Assembly (NCBI GenBank): GCA_029891385.1
Contig: CM057233.1
Span: 12,775,460-12,839,459, forward strand
DNA length: 64,000 nucleotides
Reading direction: 5' to 3'
Source of the DNA: Erythroxylum novogranatense
Lineage: Eukaryota > Streptophyta > Magnoliopsida > Malpighiales > Erythroxylaceae
The notes beneath the pieces are model-generated. The model was not told the origin of the DNA, searched no databases, and was given only the letters and a program-made list of their open reading frames with translations. Numbering within the stretch: position 1 is the stretch's first letter; every line of letters begins with the position of its first letter. Made by a program: the position numbers and the translations under genes. This document shows, piece after piece, positions 13,434 through 24,312 of this stretch.

Positions 13434-14243
13434 TGGGAACCAAAGGCCGATTCGAGGTAGGCATCTCTGGGACTGCAAGGAAGGCTACTCCTTTAGGAAG
13501 GCCAAGGGGTCAGGCACCGGCAAGAGTGTTTTCCATGACTAGGGAGGAAGCTGCAGCTGCACCTGAGGTTGTCACGGGTATGGCTCAGTTACTTGATTCA
13601 GCAGTATTTGTTTTAATTAATTCTGGTTCCACACATTCTTTTGTTTTTGCAAGCTTAGCATTGCATGGTGTGAATTCTGTACCGTTGGATAGGCCCTTGC
13701 TTGTTAGTACTCCTCTAGGGAGGAATGTGGTGATCAATCAAGTGTATGAGCAGTGTGAGTTTTTCATTGATGGTGCTAGATTGGTAGTGGACTTACTACC
13801 GTTAGACCTTCGAGGGTTAGATGTTATTCTGGGGATGGATACTATGGAGAAATATCTAGCAAAGCTGGATTGTGGTCAGAAAGAGGTAGAGTTTGATTTG
13901 GGTAACAGTGAGAGGGTGATCTTCAGAGGGGACAGGAAGACACCATCACCAAGACTGATTTCAACTATGTTAACTGAAAGAATGATGGGCCAGGGGTGTG
14001 AAGCTTTCTTGGCGCACGTTGTGGATGTCGGCGTGAATGAAGGAAAGTTAGAGGATTTTCCGATTGTGAGGGAGTTTCCAGATGTGTTCCCAGATGAATT
14101 GCCCGGTTTACCTCCGGTGAGGAAAATCGAGTTTGCCATTGACTTGATTCCCAAAACCGCACCTATTTCGATACCGCCGTACAGGATGGCTCCAGCTGAG
14201 TTGAGGGAGCTGAAGGAACAGTTGGAGGAACTGTTAGAGAAGG
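13434..14243 (+). pseudogene. Protease and start of reverse transcriptase of element A, truncated
   Basis: A single open frame overlaps the gag end. It has the pepsin-like retroviral protease block (LINSGSTHSFV) and the second protease motif (LDVILGMDT). Then follows the linker and the N-terminus of reverse transcriptase (VFPDELPGLPPVRKIEF, then PPYRMAPAEL). The expected catalytic DSG is NSG (Asn codon 13619-13621), which should abolish protease activity. The frame is cut at 14243 by copia I1, before any catalytic motif of the polymerase. The final codons of the open frame already belong to I1. RNase H and integrase are absent downstream. Confidence 0.88.
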
Positions 14244-14625
14244 TATAGGAAAATCCCGGTGTGTGCATCACATACACACGGTGCGGAAAAACAAAAATTT
14301 TTATTCCGGGACCTTCCCGAAAGCCAAGATCCATGTGTCTATGTAACAAAGTCAAACCATAACGACCAAAGGAGACCGTCTATAACGGTATCCACGCAGA
14401 GGTCGGAGAACCTAACCGGGGCAAACCCTTTGACCCGGGAATAGCTAGAATAAGGGAGAGATTGATGATCGATGATGAAGATGAATGAAGAGAAAAAAGA
14501 CTTTTATTTTCAAAACCTTTCTTCAAAACTAACAACCATCATCCTCTTTTTTCCTTCATTTTCCATTTGTCTCTTTAGTAATTAAAGACATTTAATGTAA
14601 AGTTGGTGAAGCTTCCACATTAGGC

Positions 14626-14657
<32 letters not shown>

Positions 14658-16022
14658 GATACATGTCTTCTCCTTCTCCTTTCCACGTTGATCACACACA
14701 CACAGATATATATATATATATATATATATATAACTTAATTAATTAATAAGATATATATATGTATATAAATGCTGAAGTGGTCCAGTCACACTAGGGTCGG
14801 TCCTACCGGGTCCCGGTATGGAAAAAAAACACCGAAGACCTGTTTCAGCAATATAAACGTCGCGATCTCATCGGGACATATCCCAATCTCATCGGGATCC
14901 ATTTAGTTCTATTGCTCTCCATATATTGGATCTCTATCCAAAACTATTTTACGAATTCTCCGAGTCACTCTTATGCGTGTGACCCATTAGGTTCCCGGTT
15001 ATGTTGGCCACTTAGATTAACACTTAATCCAAGCAAGTCATGAGCGGTATCTAGCAACACATCATGACCCCAATTGACCGGAAAGTAATTGGTTTGACGA
15101 AGGAACCTATGTTCATCACGAACCATATCACGAACCTTTCCATAGACAATTACTGTGCAATTCGTCCTTTCACCATGCTATACCCCACTTGGTTATGAGT
15201 ATGGACAAAGTGTCAAATCTTACTAGACTGACTACGTCAAATCTAGTCCAAGTGATATCAGTTCTTGTCCTGGGACTCATTACTTTATATGTCACTGAAG
15301 ACACTCTTCATGACATATGAACTCCGACCAGAGATTTCCAAGTAATGACCCTGACAAGAGGCCATGGGTATCATCTTCTGCTATCACAGAAGTGATGAAT
15401 CCTTTATTGGCTACTCAATTACCTTTGAATACCTCAAGCTGTACCTAATCATCACCCTATGAGCGACCTGTGTAAGGCAACAAGGAATGGAGTCAAAGCA
15501 CGTAATCGGATCCAAGATATCCTCGAGTACCTCAAGTCTAAGGATATTTGCACCATTGCTATGATGAGATTATCACTAACATTAGAATAGGACATCCATG
15601 TGATGATCTCATAGCAGGTCATCCAATGTACTTACTACCTCTAGTAAGCATTCACATCTCAACCCTAAATATCTCATATTTACAGTTTCTGAGATCCACT
15701 GCTTGATCAAATCAAGGAGCTTGCATGTGCTAGTCTCTCCGGATTACCGATGACCGGTTCGGTAATCCTACGACTAGGGATAATTTGAATCTTGACATAA
15801 TTGCACATGATAGGAATCTCAGTAGTATGATCACATCACAATTTCCTTCATGCTATGTCATGTACCATGGACTTTATTAATTTGCTTATAAATCAATATC
15901 AATTCATAAATAATGAACACCAAATTAATAAAATATGTCTTTCTTTATTTATTCATAAAGTATGTACACAACTTTGTACAATGTGCGCTAAAGGCGATTT
16001 CCTTTAGGGCACTACTCTAACA
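14244..16022 (-). repeat. 3' LTR of copia I1
   Basis: A 1779-bp LTR, minus strand TGTTAGAGTAGTGCCC to GGGATTTTCCTATA. It resembles the I2 LTR at 24313-26305 along most of its length, with many small gaps and a longer segment near the left end in I2. It contains two TA microsatellites (14627-14652 and 14706-14732). No coding sequence. Confidence 0.88.
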
Positions 16023-16036
16023 AAATCTCCCACTTG
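16023..16036 (-). other. Polypurine tract of copia I1
   Basis: Minus strand CAAGTGGGAGATTT immediately precedes the LTR start TGTTAGAG. This is the plus-strand primer expected for a copia element. Confidence 0.8.
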
Positions 16037-16038
16037 AC

Positions 16039-18096
16039 CTAAAGCCAATCGCCTTGATATCTAATACCATAGGCGAGTACATGAGAATCAAAGCTCTTCT
16101 GTGATAATGGCTTCGTCAATGGATCAGAAATATTCTGCTCTGTGGGAATTTTCTCTATCTGGGCATCACCTCGACCAATGATCTCCCTAATCAGGTGATA
16201 TCTGCGGAGTACGTGTTTGGATCGTTGATGAGACCTTGGTTCCTTCACCTGCGCAATAGTCCCATTGTTGTCACAATACAACTGTATGGGCCCATCACAG
16301 CTAGGAACCACACCAAGTTCAGTAATGAACTTTTTGATTCAAACTGCTTCCTTTGTTGCGTCTGAAGCAGCAATGTACTCTGTCTCGGTTGTTGAATCGA
16401 CAGTTGTCTCTTGTTTGAAACTCTTCTAACTAACCGCCCCGTCGTTCAGTGTGAATATATAACCTGATTGGGATTTAGAATCATCCTTATCAGATTGAAA
16501 ACTAGCATCTGTATACCCGCTCACTTTGAGATCTCCATCTCCATATATCAAGAAAACATCCTTAGTCCTTCGCAAGTACTTGAGGATATTCTTGTGACCA
16601 CCCGATGACCTTCACGGGATCCGATTGGTATCTGCTCGTAACATTTAGAGCGTATGATACATCGGGTCCGTACATAGCATAGCGTACATGATAGATCCTA
16701 CTGCGGATGCATACGGGATCATAGTCATGCGCATCCTCTCATATTGTGTCTTAAGACACATAGATTTCGAGAGTGTTATCCCATGAGTCACGGGAAGGTA
16801 CCCTCTCTTGGATTGCTCCATGCTAAACCTCTTTAGCATCTTGTCTATGTACGTTGATTGTGAAAGACCAAGCAATCTTTTTGATCTATCTCTATAAATC
16901 TTTATCCCAAGGATATAAGTTGCTTCACCAAGGTCTTTCATGCAAAATTGTTTAAACAACCAAATCTTCACAGATTGTAGCATAGAGACATCGTTTCCTA
17001 GTAATAATATGTCATCTACATATAGCACAAGGAATACGATTGTAGTCCCACTAACCTTCTTATACACACAGTGTTCATCCGGATTTTGTGAGAAACCAAA
17101 CTCTTTGATTACCTCATCAAAACGGATATTCCAACTCCTGGATGCTTGTTTCAATCCATAGATGGATTTCTGAAGCTTGCATACCTTTTCGCCATCATAG
17201 AACGTGAAGCCCTCTGGTTGTGTCATAAACACATCCTCAGCTAGATTTCCATTTAGGAAAGCTGTCTTCTCATCCATTTGTCATATCTCATAATCATAAT
17301 GAGTGGCAATGGCTAGGAGTATTCTAATGGATTTAAGCATTGCTATTGGGCTGAAGGTCTCATCGTAGTCAATTCCTTGTCTTTGACGAAAACCTTTAGC
17401 CACAAGTCGTGCTTTATAGGTAATCACATTACCATCCATGTCGGTTTTCTTTTTGAAAACCCATTTACACCCTATGGGTTTTATTCCTTCGGGTGCCTCA
17501 ACCAAAGTCCATACTTGGTTTTCATACATGGAATCCATTTCAGCTTTCATGGCATGAAGCCATTTCTCAGACTCTGAACTCTTCAGAACCTCTTCATAGG
17601 TGGTAGGCTCATTATCTTCTATGAGCAATACGTCATTCTGTTCATTCACAAGAAATCCATATCTCTCGGGAACAGAGCGTATCTTACGTGACCTACGAGC
17701 TTTATGTATTGTAGAAGGTTGAACTATTACTTCATCTGTATGAGTCACAGTTTCAGGTTCAGGCAGTTGATCTGCGGCTGTTCGAGCATCTTGAACTTCT
17801 TCAAGTTCAATTTTGTTCCCACTGTCTTCTTGTAAAAGAAACTCTTTCTCTAAAAAGACAGCATGCTTTAAAACAAACACCTTTTGTTCCTCAGCAAGGT
17901 AGAATTGATATCACACTGTTTCTTTAGGATATCCTACAAACAAACACTTGTCAGACTTTGCATCAAGTTTATCTGACTGTATCCGCTTCACATAAGCAGG
18001 ACAACCCCAAACTTTCAAATGAGTAAGATAGGTTCTTTTGTTAGTCCACATCTCATATGGAGTAACATCAACTGTCTTTGATGGAACTCTGTTTAG
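16039..18096 (-). pseudogene. Copia I1 pol remnant: integrase C-terminus, reverse transcriptase, RNase H
   Basis: Read right to left: integrase C-terminal residues (VWGCPAYVKRIQSDK), a linker, the start of reverse transcriptase (VWTLVEAPEGIKPIGCKWVF; KARLVAKGFRQRQGIDYDETF), the catalytic YVDDILLLG block, and RNase H (TEYIAASDA; YCDNNGTIAQVKEPR; SKHVLRRYHLIREI). In the active family these copy element RNA into DNA inside cytoplasmic particles. A Trp codon became TGA at 17278-17280, just before QMDEKTAFLNG, and another Trp codon in RNase H is a stop near 16343-16345. Further damage lies near 16560-16645. The 5' side is lost at the fusion with A's LTR. Confidence 0.88.
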
Positions 18097-20130
18097 TAAG
18101 TTGGGATGGTTAAAGCCTAACTAGGAGGGGCATTCTAGTCTTTGTGCCTTCATTTAGAGATTAAGGAATTAGAAGAAAAGAAAGAAAGAAAGGAAAAGAA
18201 AAGAAAGGAGAAGAGAGAGTCGTGGGAAGAGAAGAAAAAGAAGAGAAAAAGAGGAAAGCTAGGGTTGTCGATTTTCGAAAGAATTGAAGCATTCTCTGGT
18301 AAGTATGAGTTTATTTCTTCTTGTTTGAGATGGATTAAACCTTAGTTTCGCTTGGCTTGAGATGTAAACGATGGTTTAGGGTTTACGGGAGAAATAGGTG
18401 AAATCTGTTAGGGTTGTTGATCTGGTTGTGTTTTTGTTGATGAGTTTGTGTTGAATGAGTTTAGAAATGAAGTATCAAGCATGATCTAAAGTTTAAGTGT
18501 GTTGCTTGAGCAAAAGATTAGGATTTAAGTGGGAAAAAGCTGGAGAATCGGGTTCGGAGATGTTCTCCAGACCCGCACGTCGCGACGTGACCAAGGCTGT
18601 TCGTCGCGACGTGCACAAGGCTGTTCGCCCCGACGTGCACAAGGTTGTTCGTCACGATGTGCAAGACTGTTCGTCGCGACGTGCATAAGGTTGTTCGTCG
18701 CGACGAGCGGGACCTTCGCCGCGACGAGCCCTCAGTTTTCAGCAAAAATGAATTTTGATGTTTTGGGCATATCTTTTGCTACAGAAGTCCTATTGAGGTG
18801 TTTTCTTTTATGCGTTGTAAACTAGAGTCATAGATCTACAAGTTTTGTGAAGAAAAGAAGTTCTGAATCAGTGTCTAAGGATATCAAATTTTGGATGGAA
18901 GTTAAGAATGGAAATATTGTTTCAGCATGAGTTATTGAATGAGATTTTGGTTCTTGTTTTAGGAAATCTAGTGAGGCAAGAGGATCAAGAGGTTCAAGAG
19001 GAAACTCATTCCTAGGCAAGAACAAGCAAGGAATTCAAAGTGGGTACATGTTTATAATAGAGTAAATAAGTCACTCATTGTTTAGTTCAAGTTAAGAAAG
19101 ATTTAATGATTTAAAATTGCATCATCAATGTTTGCTTTAATTGCTATTGTGAAATGATTATATGTCGCTATATGATTTGGATTCATGATTACTAAAAAGA
19201 TTTCAAAGAGGATTTTCCTCCTTTCACGAATACATGCACATGAACTCATGTTTTCTGAAATGTATGACAAGCAAGTTTACAAGCAAGTGCCAGTTTGGCA
19301 ATCAAGTTTACTAATCTTTGAATCATGCATGTTATGTGGGTTTGCGGTATGTCCCTCACGAACAGTCAAGTGTACATTGACTCACGAAAAGGCTTCTCTC
19401 GCCTGCCCGAAAGTGGCACAGGGTTCCTCATAAGGATTCCCTCACGAAACTACGTCTACACATAACCATTTCGATGGGAACGTGTAGTACGTCATGAATC
19501 AGGGACTAACCCAAACCATTATGTTATGTTATGTGTTTATGATCTGTTGTTATGTTTCATGCATCATGAATTGTTCATGAATCAAGCATTTCAAGATAAT
19601 GACTCATGCATGCTCAATTGCTATGATTTCAACAAGTACCACGACAATGAGTTATTTTTTATTACTTTTGCTTATTTCTATATTATAAATATGTTCCCAC
19701 GAGCTTTATAGCTCACCCCCTCTATAATCCCCCATTAAGGTGACGAGCAAGAGACTGAGTGAGTCACGAGTTATGGCAGCTCTCCATTTTGTTATGGTTA
19801 CATATTTTTCAATGTTATATTTTTGGAAGTCAAAGCTTTAATTACATTTCAAGTATTATTGGTTCAAGGGTATTTTGTATTTTTGGCTCTTGAACTCAAA
19901 GTTGTAATTTGGTTTGAAATGTTCTTAAAGCTTTGTAAAACTCATCTTTTGGATAATGATTTATGGATGTGTTTGTTTTAATCATGAAAGCAGGTTTTGA
20001 GTTTGTTCACCGTGGGTCCATTGAGTTTCCAATGGTCTTTTTCCTTAATCGTTTAATTAACATGTTTCACCCCACGCATACAGCACCCGCTCTCATGTCC
20101 GATGTTGAGCTCTGGCAATGGGGTCCAACA
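18097..20130 (+). repeat. 3' LTR of element A, 5'-truncated
   Basis: Aligns to 10069-12105 of the 5' LTR (2034 versus 2037 bp) and ends GGGGTCCAACA before the duplication AAATC (20131-20135). The first 182 bp are missing. The fusion with copia I1 shares TAAGT (18097-18101), present in both parent sequences. The splice-donor-like GTAAGTAT (18299) is kept. Confidence 0.9.
18576..18727 (+). repeat. Palindrome cluster in 3' LTR of A
   Basis: This is the counterpart of 10548-10700. It has the same 14-bp palindrome CACGTCGCGACGTG (18576-18589) and the same array of TTCGTCGCGAC units. Individual cores differ between the two LTRs (one is CGCCCCGACG near 18628), but copy number and spacing are kept. 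Confidence 0.85.
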
Positions 20131-21571
20131 AAATCTGCCTAAATCAACCCAGAAAAATTCCCAAAGTTTCAGATCACAAAATGCAATTCTCGAGCTACTG
20201 TTCATCCCTACACCCTTTCCCACATTCAATTCAAAATTTGGAACTTTTCAAGTCAGAATTGAACATCACTTCCTTCACAAGAAATCTAGCCAAACATCTC
20301 TAGTTTAATTCAAACCTAAAATCATCTCAATTGAACAATCATAAAAGAAGTTATGGCAACATCATTGAAACATACTCAAATCAATTTTTCCAGATTATCA
20401 TCCTAACTCTTCTCCTACCTCTTCCACACCATTTCCTCACTCAAATACCACTCAATTCACTCATGAAAACAACCATAACCAAATCAAAACCTCTACTTGA
20501 ACATTAACCTACAACATAGTATCAACATGCACTAAATTTTCTTCCTTTTCATACACTCATCTAGACATCATTTAAATCAATCCAAACCACCCCAAATTAC
20601 ATACAACACATTCTACATCATTCATCATCAATCAAACAAAACTTCTTACCCATCCACCCTAAACACAAATCCCACGCAATTAAGTTCACTTAACATCACA
20701 ATAATGCATTTAACTAACAATTCATGATATAAAACACAATTCTTACCTAATTAAGCTTCCAAATCTTCCAATCTTCCAAATTTATCACAAACTCTCTACT
20801 TCCTACCAACATACATGATCACCATCTTGAGGGGGTAAAAAACTTACGTTTGTTTTTGTGAACAAAAGTAGAGAAAGCCAAAAGGAAAGAAGGTAGAAAG
20901 GATGGGTGAATTTTCAAAAGAACCAAAGAAGAGGAGAGCTACGAAGATGGTGAAGAAAATCACACTTAAAGCACCAAATCACCTTAGGAAAAGAGAAGTA
21001 TCGGGAATAACCAAAGAAAGGAGGATTTTTATTAAACCTATGCATCATGGTGGCATGTTAGGCAAATGAAACTCACATGCTTAAGCCTTCACTAGTGTCT
21101 TTCCAATTAAAATTTCAATTTCTACTCCAATTTCTCCCCCAATTTCCAATGGCTCAAATTAATAAATCCTAAACTCATTTATCTAAATTTTCAGTGCCAT
21201 TGGACCGTAATTTCTACTACCGATAAACAATCAGTCTGCCACTAAACATTTTTCCTAGTCCAGAAATTACCTCAAAATTTTCAAAAAACTTTCTAAAATT
21301 CACTAAAAATTCTCAAACCTTAATGACCCTCTCCAACTAAATTTTCAAGCACACAACTCACATTTTTCATATCAATTACATTTATTAACAAATATAGCGA
21401 TAAATGTCATGAATGCATGTACAGTTATTTTCATGTGCTGAATGTACTGTTCACGTGTAAGTGTATGTTATATAATGCATGAGCATGAGATGTGTTTTCC
21501 TAATTTCTCTGATTGATCTCACATGTACCAATTTTGGGTTCAAACCCTTTGTATGAAAACAGGATGTTACA
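20131..21571 (-). repeat. 5' LTR of element B, outer part
   Basis: This resumes the B LTR after the A insertion, beginning with the duplicated target AAATC. It aligns to 2228-3684 of the 3' LTR and ends GGATGTTACA. Compared with the other copy it lacks about 20 bases of a short inverted segment near 21068. No genes; the small frames near 20102-20308 are LTR noise. Confidence 0.88.
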
Positions 21572-21599
21572 TTTAAAATAGGAGGAACCTGATTGCATT

Positions 21600-22925
21600 A
21601 TTGCTAATTTCAGAGTGAGACTAATACTAAGGGAGAAATTTAAGGAGTTACAAGAACAAGATGCAAATTTGAACAAGCTCTGAGAAGAAACTAAGAATGG
21701 CAAGAAATCTGAAGTGATAGTGAGGGATGATGGACTTACGATTGTAGGAAATAGACTTTGTATTCTAAATGTCAAAGAACTAAAGAATGAGATACTCGAT
21801 GAGGCACACAATGCGCCTTATGTCATGCACCCAGGTAGCATTAGGATGTATAGAGATTTGAAAGAGCATTTATGGTGGAAAGGCATGAAGAAGGATGTAG
21901 CAAAATATGCAAGCAAGTGTCTAATGTGTCAGCGAGCTAAGGCTGAACACTAGGCACCTTCAGGCAAGTTAAGGCTATTGTCTTTTCCTGAGTGGAAGTG
22001 GTAAAAGATAACCATGGATTTTTTGATGGGTTTGCCCAAAACCAGTAGGAAGCATGATGCTATATGGGTTTTATTGATTGATTGACGAAGTCAACCTATT
22101 TTCTAGCAATTAAATAGAATGATTCTCTGCATATGCTAGCAAAGAAGTATATTGATGAGATAGTGAGACTACATAGGATTCCAAACTTTATAGTTTTTGA
22201 GAGAGATCCTCGGTTTACTTTAATATTTTGGGAAAGTATACAAGAAGCTCTAAGGACCAAATTAAATTTTAGCACTACTTTCCATCCTCAAATAGATGGC
22301 CAATCTGAGAGGACCATTCGAAACTTTGAAGGAATGCTCAGGACATATGTGATGGATTTCAAAGGTACTTAGGATGAGTATTTGCCTTTGGTCGAAATTG
22401 CTTACAATAATTTGTACCACTAGAGCATTCAGATGGCTCCTTATGAAGCACTGTATGGAAGGAGATGTAAAACTCCTATATGCTGAGATTAAGAAGGAGA
22501 AAGGAAATTAATAGGACCATAGTTACTCCATATGATAGTTGGCAGGGTCAATTTAGTTAAGCAAAGGCTTAAAGGAGCTCAAAATAGAATGAAAAGCTAT
22601 ACTGATGCAAACCGAAAAGAAATGGAGTATGAAGTTAGTGCGAAAGTTTTTTTAAGGCATCCCTTTAGAAAGGAATCATGAGGTTTAGCAAGAAGGGCAA
22701 GTTAAGTTCAAGGTATATTGGTCCTTGCGAGATCGTTGAGAGGATCGGACCACTAGCCTATAAGTTGAAGTTGCCACCAAAATTGTCATAGATACATGAT
22801 GTCTTTCATGTTTCCATCTTTTGGAGGTATAGATCAGATCCCTCTCACATCGTTTAGACCACTGAGGTTTAGTTAAGAGATGAACTGACTTATGAGGAGA
22901 CTCCAATGGAGATTTGAACACTAAA
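21600..22925 (+). pseudogene. Integrase region of gypsy element C, degraded
   Basis: Shows the integrase zinc-binding domain (HPGSIRMYRDLKEHLWW, then CLMCQRAK), the core with DRDPRF decayed to ERDPRF, and FHPQIDGQSERTIRNFEGM carrying the catalytic Glu. Next come PLVEIAYNN and YEALYGRRC, and a C-terminal block (RYIGPCEIVERIGPLAYKL; HDVFHV). In active relatives this enzyme joins element DNA to the chromosome. Several in-frame stops (for example after QRAKAEH at 21951-21953, and after DFKGT at 22370-22372) and frameshifts split it into short frames. Confidence 0.88.
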
Positions 22926-23080
22926 GAAAAGGTCCTTAGGAATAAGACAGTTCAATTAGTTAAAGTCCTATTAAAAACCATCCTACGAAAAAGGCCATGT
23001 GGGAGTCCTTGAAGACCATGAAGGAGAAGTATCCACACCTCTTTAATGATTCAGGTAAGAATTTCAAGGACGTAACAGTT

Positions 23081-23095
23081 TTTAGAGGGGAGAAA
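23081..23095 (+). other. Polypurine tract of element C
   Basis: TTTAGAGGGGAGAAA directly abuts the LTR start TGTTGGCCCCC. This is the usual plus-strand primer of this gypsy group. Confidence 0.75.
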
Positions 23096-24312
23096 TGTTG
23101 GCCCCCAAATATTTTTTTTCCTTATTGAGTTAAACATTATTTAAATAAATTATGAGGTCATCATAGATTAATTTTTGGAGTTAATTATTATGTCAATCTT
23201 TTTAGGATTTTATTACATTATTTAGTTAAATTAAAGTAGTAAGAGTGTATAAAGGGCAAATTTGGCATGTCACTTAAGTATAAAAGTCATAAAGCATAAA
23301 GGAAGGGCAAGGTTGACATTTCACACTCAGTAAGGGTATAATTGGAATAAGAAGTGTAGTCTTGCTCTTAAGAAAGGAGAAAAACATGAATGAGGGAGAG
23401 GAAGAAGAGACAGATGAGAGAAAAAAGGGAAGGTCAAGTAGGGTTCCATCTTTTCTTAGCTTTCAAGAGTGCTTTTGAGGTTATTCAAGAAGAGATAAAG
23501 AAAAAGGAAGAGAAGAGCTTCCATTTGAGCCAAAAATATCTTCATTTGATAAAGATTCAAGATAAGTTCATTCTTAAATCCTGTGGATTTTTGAAAGAGT
23601 TCTAGTGCATGAAGCTTAAGAAATGCATAGGATTAAGTATTCTAAAGTCAATTTTAGTGAATATGTGTTGTGGGTTCTCAATTTGTATTCCTATTGAATG
23701 GGATTTTTACCAATATTAAAGGGAATCAAGAAAGGTAAGAAGAGCAAGACAAGAGGAGAGGCACCTTTAAACAAGTTTTTAAGCAAGGAATCTAGGTAGG
23801 TTACATGTTTATGGTTGAGTTAATGAGCCATGAATATTTATCTAAATCAATAGAGTTAAATGATTTCAACCGCTTAATAAATGTTGCATTTATTGCTCCT
23901 TAAATAATTTAAGAAATTGCTACATGTTTGCTACATGAATCTTGTTAATGATTTATGAAATGAAGATAGAAATGGTATTTGAAAATGTTATGCTTATAGA
24001 AATCATATTTCCAAAATGTGCCTTTTGGATAATATGTTTACAAGTTAGGAAATTCATGTTTGTGTGGGTTTGTGGTGATCCATTATGTTATGTCACGTGC
24101 ACGTTGACCATGTTAAAGGCTTCTCCCACTTGCCCGTTGGTGGCAAAGAGCTCTTTCTCAGACTCTCTTATGTTTATGAACTACGTAAAATTATTTTGTG
24201 GGTTTGTGATTGTCTATTCTGTTATTACTGGATATTCACAAGAACTCCCTTATGTTTATCGACCTATCCAAACCACTTTGATTGCTTACATGTTTATGAT
24301 TTATGGACAAGT
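23096..24312 (+). repeat. 3' LTR of element C, first part
   Basis: Starts TGTTGGCCCCCAAAT and follows A's LTR in outline: the purine-rich run at 23385-23530, TCCTATTGAATGGGATTTT, and the GTGGGTTTGTGGT block. It lacks A's palindrome cluster at the matching place. It ends with CAAGT (24308-24312), the target duplicated by I2. The open frame 23942-24475 crosses into I2 and is not a gene. Confidence 0.8.

Larger units (their letters stand above)
14244..18096 (-). mobile_element. Copia I1 (Ty1/copia) inserted in A, 5' half deleted
   Basis: Minus-strand copia element: 3' LTR on the left (14244-16022), polypurine tract, then RNase H, reverse transcriptase and the C-terminal integrase region reading leftward. 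It is cut off at about 18096, where A's 3' LTR takes over. The left terminus reads TATAGGAAAATCCC where the sister copy I2 has TGTAGGAAAATCCC, so the TG end has decayed. The five bases before it are GAAGG, but no matching duplication exists on the right because that end is deleted. Gag, protease and the integrase core are missing. Confidence 0.88.
9887..20130 (+). mobile_element. Element A: Ty3/gypsy (Tekay/Del-type) inserted in B, broken by copia I1
   Basis: The insertion begins TGTTGGGCCCC and ends GGGGTCCAACA. It is flanked by the 5-bp duplication AAATC (9882-9886 and 20131-20135), and the B LTR resumes exactly across it. Order: 5' LTR, tRNA-Met primer site, gag, protease, the first residues of reverse transcriptase, then copia I1, then a 3' LTR lacking its first 182 bp. 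Reverse transcriptase, RNase H and integrase of A are gone. Long LTRs, the primer site and the gag/protease sequence fit the Tekay (Del) chromovirus lineage. Gag stops and a mutated protease show it is dead. Confidence 0.9.
38..21571 (-). mobile_element. Element B: large LTR retroelement, LARD-like, with A nested in its 5' LTR
   Basis: Two long direct repeats (38-3684, and 7112-9886 continued at 20136-21571) flank a 3.4-kb centre. On the minus strand a tRNA-Met-type primer site (7094-7105) follows the right repeat and a purine-rich tract (3685-3702) precedes the left one, which fixes the orientation. Removing the nested A insertion gives a 5' LTR of about 4.2 kb. I recognise no gag or pol in the centre. 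Very long LTRs with a non-coding interior of about 3.5 kb fit the LARD class (large retrotransposon derivatives). A decayed autonomous Tekay-type gypsy element is the alternative. The right edge (GGATGTTACA at 21571) abuts gypsy element C, so B probably inserted into C. The left flank is not available to confirm a target duplication. Confidence 0.75.
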
